Positions 62,480 to 64,000 of a stretch of DNA of 64,000 nt are shown here, piece by piece. The position numbers and the translations under genes are program-made. The first letter of the stretch is position 1. Every line of letters begins with the position of its first letter. The stretch is from Eopsaltria australis (Eukaryota > Chordata > Aves > Passeriformes > Petroicidae): positions 434,001-498,000 of the forward strand of contig JAVTVJ010000047.1 in NCBI GenBank assembly GCA_034509425.1, given 5' to 3'. Below the pieces are notes generated by a model, which was not told the origin of the DNA, made no database searches, and was given only the letters and a program-made list of their open reading frames with translations.

Positions 62480-63106
62480 GGGCAGCCAGCAAGGCCAAGC
62501 CTGTCCTGGGGGGCATCAGGCACAGCATCGCCAGCCGGGCAAGGGAGGGGATTGTCCTGCTCTGCTCTGCACTGGGGCAGCCTCACCTTGAGTGCTGGGG
62601 GGAGTTCTGGGTGCCACAATATAAGAAAGACATTAAACTATTGGAGAGTGTCCAAAGGAGGGGAACATGGATGGTGAAGGACCTTGAGGGGAAGTCCTGT
62701 GAGGAGTGGCTGAAGTCACTTGGTCTATTCAGCCTGGAGGAGACTGAGGGGAGACCTCATTGCAGTCTGCAACTTTCTTGTGAGGGGAAAAGGAGGGGCA
62801 GGCACTGATCTCTTCACTTTCATGACCAATGACAGGACCTGAGAGAATAGCTTAAAACTGTGTCAGGGAAGGTGTAGATTAGACATTAGGAAAAGGTTCT
62901 CCACTCAGAGGGTGGTTGGGAACTGGAAGAGGCTCCCCAGGGAAGTGGTCACAGCACCAATCCTGACAGAGTTCCAGGGACATTTGGAGAGTGCTCTCAG
63001 GCACGTGGTGTGAGATGGGACTTGGGATGTCCTGTGCAGGGCCAGAAGTTGGATCTGGGGGATACTGATGAGTCCTGTCCAGCTCAGCATATTCCATGAT
63101 TCTGTG
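62480..63106 (+). mobile_element. CR1 LINE 3' fragment, about 630 bp
   Basis: GGCAGCCAGCAAGGCCAAGC, GGGAGTTCTGGGTGCCACAA, AAGAAAGACATTAAACTATT, GTCCAAAGGAGGGGAACATG, TTCAGCCTGGAGGAGACTGA, GTTCTCCACTCAGAGGGTGG and AAGTGGTCACAGCACCAATC follow the CR1 ORF2 3' end and 3'UTR in order, ending ATTCCATGATTCTGTGA. It is frameshifted and 5'-truncated. Confidence 0.94.
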
Positions 63107-64000
63107 AACTCAGAGAGGGATGTTTCACACTTTCCACTCCCAGTGACCCTGCAGGTCATGAGGGCTGACAGCCCCCAAGCCCTCTCACAATGGGCTTTCT
63201 TCCAGAATGTCACCAGCCGAGTCACTGCTATAATTCTGGCTGTTCTGCCACTTCTGACTTGCACAGGTAAGAGCACAGCTGACCTGCAGGTCTACAGACT
63301 TGTTCCCAGCCAACAGTTTCCAACTGTTCTTCTGAGAGGAAGATCTTGTTCGAGGGGTAGATTAATCATGCTGCAGCAGGATAGAAAGGAGCTCTTCTCC
63401 ACAGGCAAAGCCAGACCTCCTCACCAACTGTCAGTTCCCAGATATCGTTAGCTAAAATTTAGCCAACATATGCTGAAATTATCATGGCTGGTAGATTACA
63501 GTTGTCATCTAATCTATTCTGGATTTTAGTAGTTTGTCTTTGAAGAGTTCAACCAGTCTGCTATGCTGGGGAAATTCATGCGACTGAGGTAAGTCCATGC
63601 TCAGCAGCCCTTGTGTTCTTAATCAGTAAAAGCAAAGCTCTCCTGGAATCATTTAATTTCCTTAAAACGTCTTTTGTCAATATTATTCTCCTGCCTTTCT
63701 ATCCTGTAATCAATCAAATGAGTGACCTGCCCTTGATGAGTGGTCTGTCCCTGGCTCAGGTGGTGAGGCTCAATGCCTTTCCTGTGTCCGTCACACCAAA
63801 GTGGATTCAAAAGTCAGACAACTCCTCTCCTGAGTGTGCCTTGTGACATCTCTCATTTACTGATTTGACTCTCACACAAAGTCAACCGAGGCCTGTACTT
63901 GCATAAGCTCATGTAAGTTTCACTACAGTCAAAACTGTTCTCCAGTGCATGATCCACGGCTGTGCAAATTTCCTACAACATGCTATTGCCCTGCCTTGCA
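63107..64000. other. Intergenic right edge; nothing recognised
   Basis: This is unique-looking sequence after the CR1 tail. Two short plus-strand open frames (63068-63451, the first part within CR1, and 63613-63846) have no recognisable domains. Confidence 0.5.

Noticed and set aside
32161..64000. Search for exons of CWF19L2, the mammalian upstream neighbour
   Set aside because: No frame on either strand shows its conserved C-terminal sequence; the neighbour is probably beyond the right edge.

Overview
This window is vertebrate nuclear DNA, almost certainly from a bird and probably from Neoaves. The evidence is several CR1 non-LTR retrotransposon tails ending in the avian TTCTATGA/TTCTGTGA-type octamer repeats, one endogenous-retrovirus LTR of a type I recognise from neoavian genomes, and a GC-rich first exon in an otherwise AT-rich, intron-dominated landscape. 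The species cannot be named from this sequence.

The only gene I can support is GUCY1A2, the alpha-2 subunit of nitric-oxide-sensitive soluble guanylate cyclase, on the minus strand. Its first four coding exons are here: exon 1 at 31074-31331, exon 2 at 16086-16147, exon 3 at 15480-15601 and exon 4 at 3326-4044. All junctions have GT/AG sites and compatible phases, and the joined exons give an uninterrupted 387-codon reading frame. They encode the N-terminal tail, the H-NOX-like domain and the first part of the HNOBA (PAS-like) domain. The rest of HNOBA, the coiled coil and the cyclase catalytic domain must lie beyond the left edge.

Region by region: 1-3325 is the start of intron 4. 4045-15479 is intron 3, with a solo LTR, two CR1 tails and a MIR relic. 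15602-16085 is the short intron 2, holding a CR1 tail. 16148-31073 is intron 1, with a roughly 3 kb decayed CR1 that still shows endonuclease and reverse-transcriptase motifs. About 30780-32160 is a CpG island containing exon 1, the 5'UTR and the presumed promoter. 32160-64000 is upstream intergenic DNA, in which I recognise only seven CR1 fragments (all plus strand), one possible ancient repeat and unassigned sequence.

The many short open frames outside the four exons look like chance frames or repeat-derived frames. I found no bacterial-type features, no RNA genes, no CRISPR array and no convincing unknown multi-gene system. The observations worth a second look concern gene structure, repeats and candidate regulatory DNA.
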